From assembly GCA_021160945.1 (NCBI GenBank), contig JAGHBQ010000098.1, forward strand, positions 1 through 7,339: a stretch of 7,339 bases of DNA, written 5' to 3'. Shown piece by piece: positions 5,393-7,339 of the stretch. The notes under the pieces were generated by a model. That model ran no database searches and was not told the DNA's origin. It saw only the letters and a program-made list of their open reading frames with translations. The stretch comes from Thermoplasmata archaeon (GTDB lineage: Archaea > Thermoplasmatota > Thermoplasmata > Thermoplasmatales > Aciduliprofundaceae). A program made the position numbers and the translations under genes. Position 1 is the stretch's first letter. Each line of letters begins with the position of its first letter.

Positions 5393-7216
5393 ATGGAACT
5401 CAAGGATAGAGATGGACTGGCCAGAATTTGCAAATTCAGAGGTGTTGAAACCCCAGCCCTTATGCCTGTGATAAATCCCAATCTTATTGTGCTCTCACCA
5501 AGAGAGATGAGAGAAAAATTTGGAGTTGCAGCGATAATAACCAATTCATATATCATATGGAAAAATAAGGAGCTGAGAGAAAAGGCTCTAAAGGAAGGAC
5601 TTCACAAAATGCTTGATTTCGATGGTTTGATAATGACTGATAGTGGCACATTTCAATCCTATGTGTATGGAGATGTTGAGGTCAGAAACAGAGAAATCGT
5701 GAAGTTTCAAAGAGAAATAGGTTCCGATATCGGAACCATTTTAGATGTTTTCACCGAACCAGATTTCTCCGAGGAAGAAGTGAAAAATGCCATAGAAGAG
5801 ACTGCACGAAGGGGGGAAGAAGCAAAAAAATATTGTGGAAATATGCTCCTGGCAGGCCCCGTTCAGGGCTCAATTTACCCTCATCTGAGGGAATACGCCG
5901 CCAAAAAAATGAGTGGAATAGGTTTTGATTATTATCCCATAGGGGGTGTTGTTCCTCTCTTGGAAAATTACAGATATGCCGAAGTTGTGGAAGCCATAAT
6001 ACATGCAAAGATGCACTTAAATCCATCAAAGCCGGTGCATCTTTTTGGTGGAGGACATCCAATGTTTTTTCCTTTCGCAGTTATTTTGGGAGTAGATTTT
6101 TTTGACTCTGCTGCCTATGTAAAGTATGCTCGGGATGAGAGACTTCTCTTCCCATATGGGACCAGAAGGTTAGAGGAGTTAAAGTATCCCCCTTATTACT
6201 CTCCCATCCTAGAAAGGTATTCCATAGAAGAAATAAAAGAGATGAGTAAAGAAGAAAAAATACGAGTTCTGGCTGAGCATAATCTCTACATATCTCTGGA
6301 GGAGATTATAAGGATAAAACAAGCCATCTATGAGGAATCCCTTTGGGAGTATGTGGAAACACGAGCAAGAGAGCACCCCCAGTTATTAAAGGCTTATTAC
6401 AAGATTCTGGAATACGGGAAGTGGCTCGAAAAATTCGAAAGCATAAGCAAAAAAAGTGGTTTTTTCTATACGGGCAAAGAGAGTTTGAGAAGGCCTATTG
6501 TTTTAAGATTGAAGAAAAGACTGCGTAGATTTCAGCGTGGAGGTATAATAATCTCAGTACCAAGACCCTGGAGCAACTATCTCGAAAGAATACCAAGAAA
6601 TGCCAGAGTGAGAACCCCTTTTGGACTTATTCCCCTTGAACTTGAGGATATATATCCTGTGCAGCAATCTGAGTTTCCATGGGAGGAAAGAATGGACATT
6701 CCGGAAAATTTTGAAGAAATAAGCCAGAAGGAATTTGATCTGAGAAAAATTAGGGCCATAGCAGATTATCAGTTTGGCAAGGGGGCAGGTCATGCTCTCT
6801 TCTCTGGAAATCTAAGACTAATAAAATCAAAGAACACCGGAAAGATAAGAAATGTCGTGGTGGATGGAGAGCATGTGGCATCTCTCAGAGCAGAGGATGG
6901 CTTTTTCACTTTGAGGATTCATGGTGCAGTAAGGCTGCATCGTTACTTTAAATTTCCCAAATTTAGGGTAGTAGTAAATGAAGATTCCGCAGAATTCAAT
7001 CGCCAGGGCAGAAATGTTTTCGCAAAATTCATTATAGATATGGATGAGAATTTGAGACCTGGAGATGAAGCCATCATTGTTGATTCCAGAGATAATATCT
7101 TGGCGGTGGGTCGAACTCTTATGAACAGAGTGGAGGCTCTGAGCTTTGAGAAGGGGATGTGCGTGAAGGTCAGAGAAGGCATAGATAAACCAAAATCGGG
7201 ACTTCTCAAAGATTGA
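5393..7216 (+). CDS. tgtA: archaeosine tRNA-guanine transglycosylase, lacking the three zinc-binding cysteines
   Basis: A 607-residue archaeal TGT, which swaps guanine-15 of tRNA for preQ0, the first tRNA-bound step of archaeosine synthesis. The catalytic barrel (about 1-345) shows TDSGTFQS (82-89) with Asp83, DVFTEP (118-123), GPVQGS (155-160), HLFGGGHP (216-223) and FDSAAY (237-242) with the probable nucleophile Asp238. Intermediate C-terminal domains include RTPFGLIPLE (407-416), and a PUA RNA-binding domain ends the protein (about 523-597, with LRPGDEAII and AVGRTLMN). In the usual C-x-C-x-x-C zinc site the residues are Tyr268, Ser270 and Leu273; His296 in EHNLY remains. Distances from Asp238 to these positions match P. 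horikoshii TGT (Asp249, Cys279/281/284, His307, from memory), so the alignment is ungapped. I chose the ATG at 5393 because GGTGA precedes it; a GTG at 5387 overlaps that signal. ArcS (TgtA2) is less likely because the transglycosylase residues are intact. Confidence 0.93.
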   Translation: MELKDRDGLARICKFRGVETPALMPVINPNLIVLSPREMREKFGVAAIITNSYIIWKNKELREKALKEGLHKMLDFDGLIMTDSGTFQSYVYGDVEVRNREIVKFQREIGSDIGTILDVFTEPDFSEEEVKNAIEETARRGEEAKKYCGNMLLAGPVQGSIYPHLREYAAKKMSGIGFDYYPIGGVVPLLENYRYAEVVEAIIHAKMHLNPSKPVHLFGGGHPMFFPFAVILGVDFFDSAAYVKYARDERLLFPYGTRRLEELKYPPYYSPILERYSIEEIKEMSKEEKIRVLAEHNLYISLEEIIRIKQAIYEESLWEYVETRAREHPQLLKAYYKILEYGKWLEKFESISKKSGFFYTGKESLRRPIVLRLKKRLRRFQRGGIIISVPRPWSNYLERIPRNARVRTPFGLIPLELEDIYPVQQSEFPWEERMDIPENFEEISQKEFDLRKIRAIADYQFGKGAGHALFSGNLRLIKSKNTGKIRNVVVDGEHVASLRAEDGFFTLRIHGAVRLHRYFKFPKFRVVVNEDSAEFNRQGRNVFAKFIIDMDENLRPGDEAIIVDSRDNILAVGRTLMNRVEALSFEKGMCVKVREGIDKPKSGLLKD

Positions 7217-7256
7217 AACTTTTGTGATTATCAAGAAAAAGATTTGAAGCGATTAA

Positions 7257-7265
7257 TTTTTATAA
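7257..7265 (+). promoter_or_regulatory. TATA box of the gene entering at the right edge
   Basis: TTTTTATAA, preceded by the purine-containing GAAGCGATTAA, lies in the 69-base gap after tgtA. Its centre is about 25 bases before the GTG at 7286, as expected for a leaderless archaeal transcript. No convincing terminator for tgtA is visible ahead of it; a lone TTTT at 7220-7223 is the only candidate. Confidence 0.6.
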
Positions 7266-7285
7266 ACACCTCAAAATTTTCTATT

Positions 7286-7339
7286 GTGGCAACCATTCAG
7301 GAAATAAAGGAAGATTTCTTTTATCTGTATATAATTGAA
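7286..7339 (+). CDS. N-terminal 18 codons of an unidentified gene (3' end outside window)
   Basis: A GTG at 7286 opens a frame with no stop to the last base, beginning MATIQEIKEDFFYLYIIE if GTG is read as Met. The start is supported by a TATA box about 25 bases upstream and by the lack of any Shine-Dalgarno, i.e. a leaderless start. The mixed charged and aromatic residues suggest an amphipathic first helix, but 18 residues are too few to name a family. The frame could be fortuitous. Confidence 0.45.
   Translation, partial: MATIQEIKEDFFYLYIIE

Noticed and set aside
5393..7216. Assignment as ArcS (TgtA2), the archaeosine synthase paralogue
   Set aside because: Although the zinc cysteines are missing, the transglycosylase aspartates and GPVQGS are all present, and I see no PC...KPY motif that marks ArcS.

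Overview
The window looks like chromosomal DNA from a thermophilic euryarchaeon, most likely of the Thermoplasmata / Aciduliprofundum (DHVE2) type. Four things point there: an archaeal archaeosine tRNA-guanine transglycosylase; an archaeal XPD helicase whose four iron-sulfur cysteines have the spacing I recall for the Thermoplasma protein; TATA-box promoters placed about 25 bases before leaderless start codons; and AT-rich coding sequence dominated by AGA/AGG arginine and ATA isoleucine codons. The lineage is inferred from recall of protein families, not from a search.

Layout. (1) Positions 1-1308, plus strand: the C-terminal 435 residues of a large protein cut by the left edge, built of winged helices and a repeated small module, probably the tail of an Lhr-type helicase. 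(2) Positions 1309-1408: a short convergent gap holding a strong TATA-like element with no evident gene behind it, and an oligo-T terminator for the gene on the minus strand. (3) Positions 1409-3292, minus strand: XPD/Rad3 5'-3' DNA helicase, complete. (4) Positions 3293-3348: divergent intergenic region with one AT-rich element about equally far from both start codons. (5) Positions 3349-7216, plus strand: a tight cluster of TPR protein, GtrA-like membrane protein, ketopantoate reductase and archaeosine TGT. The first two genes overlap by 8 bases; the next gaps are 9 and 24 bases. (6) Positions 7286-7339: the first 18 codons of another gene with its own promoter.

The cluster does not form one pathway. 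The TPR/GtrA pair looks like an envelope or protein-interaction module, ketopantoate reductase serves coenzyme A synthesis, and TGT modifies tRNA at G15. Co-transcription is suggested by spacing only; a candidate internal promoter sits just before tgtA.

The most notable observation is in the TGT. Its catalytic aspartates and the histidine zinc ligand are in register with the family, but all three zinc-binding cysteines are replaced (Tyr268, Ser270, Leu273) with no gap in the alignment. Other points worth checking are a hairpin that would mask the tgtA ribosome binding site with an anti-Shine-Dalgarno-like sequence, an apparent deletion of about 8 residues in the C-terminal domain of the ketopantoate reductase, and the orphan promoter between the convergent genes. 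I found no CRISPR array, insertion sequence, tRNA or rRNA, and no clear sign of a wholly new multi-gene system.
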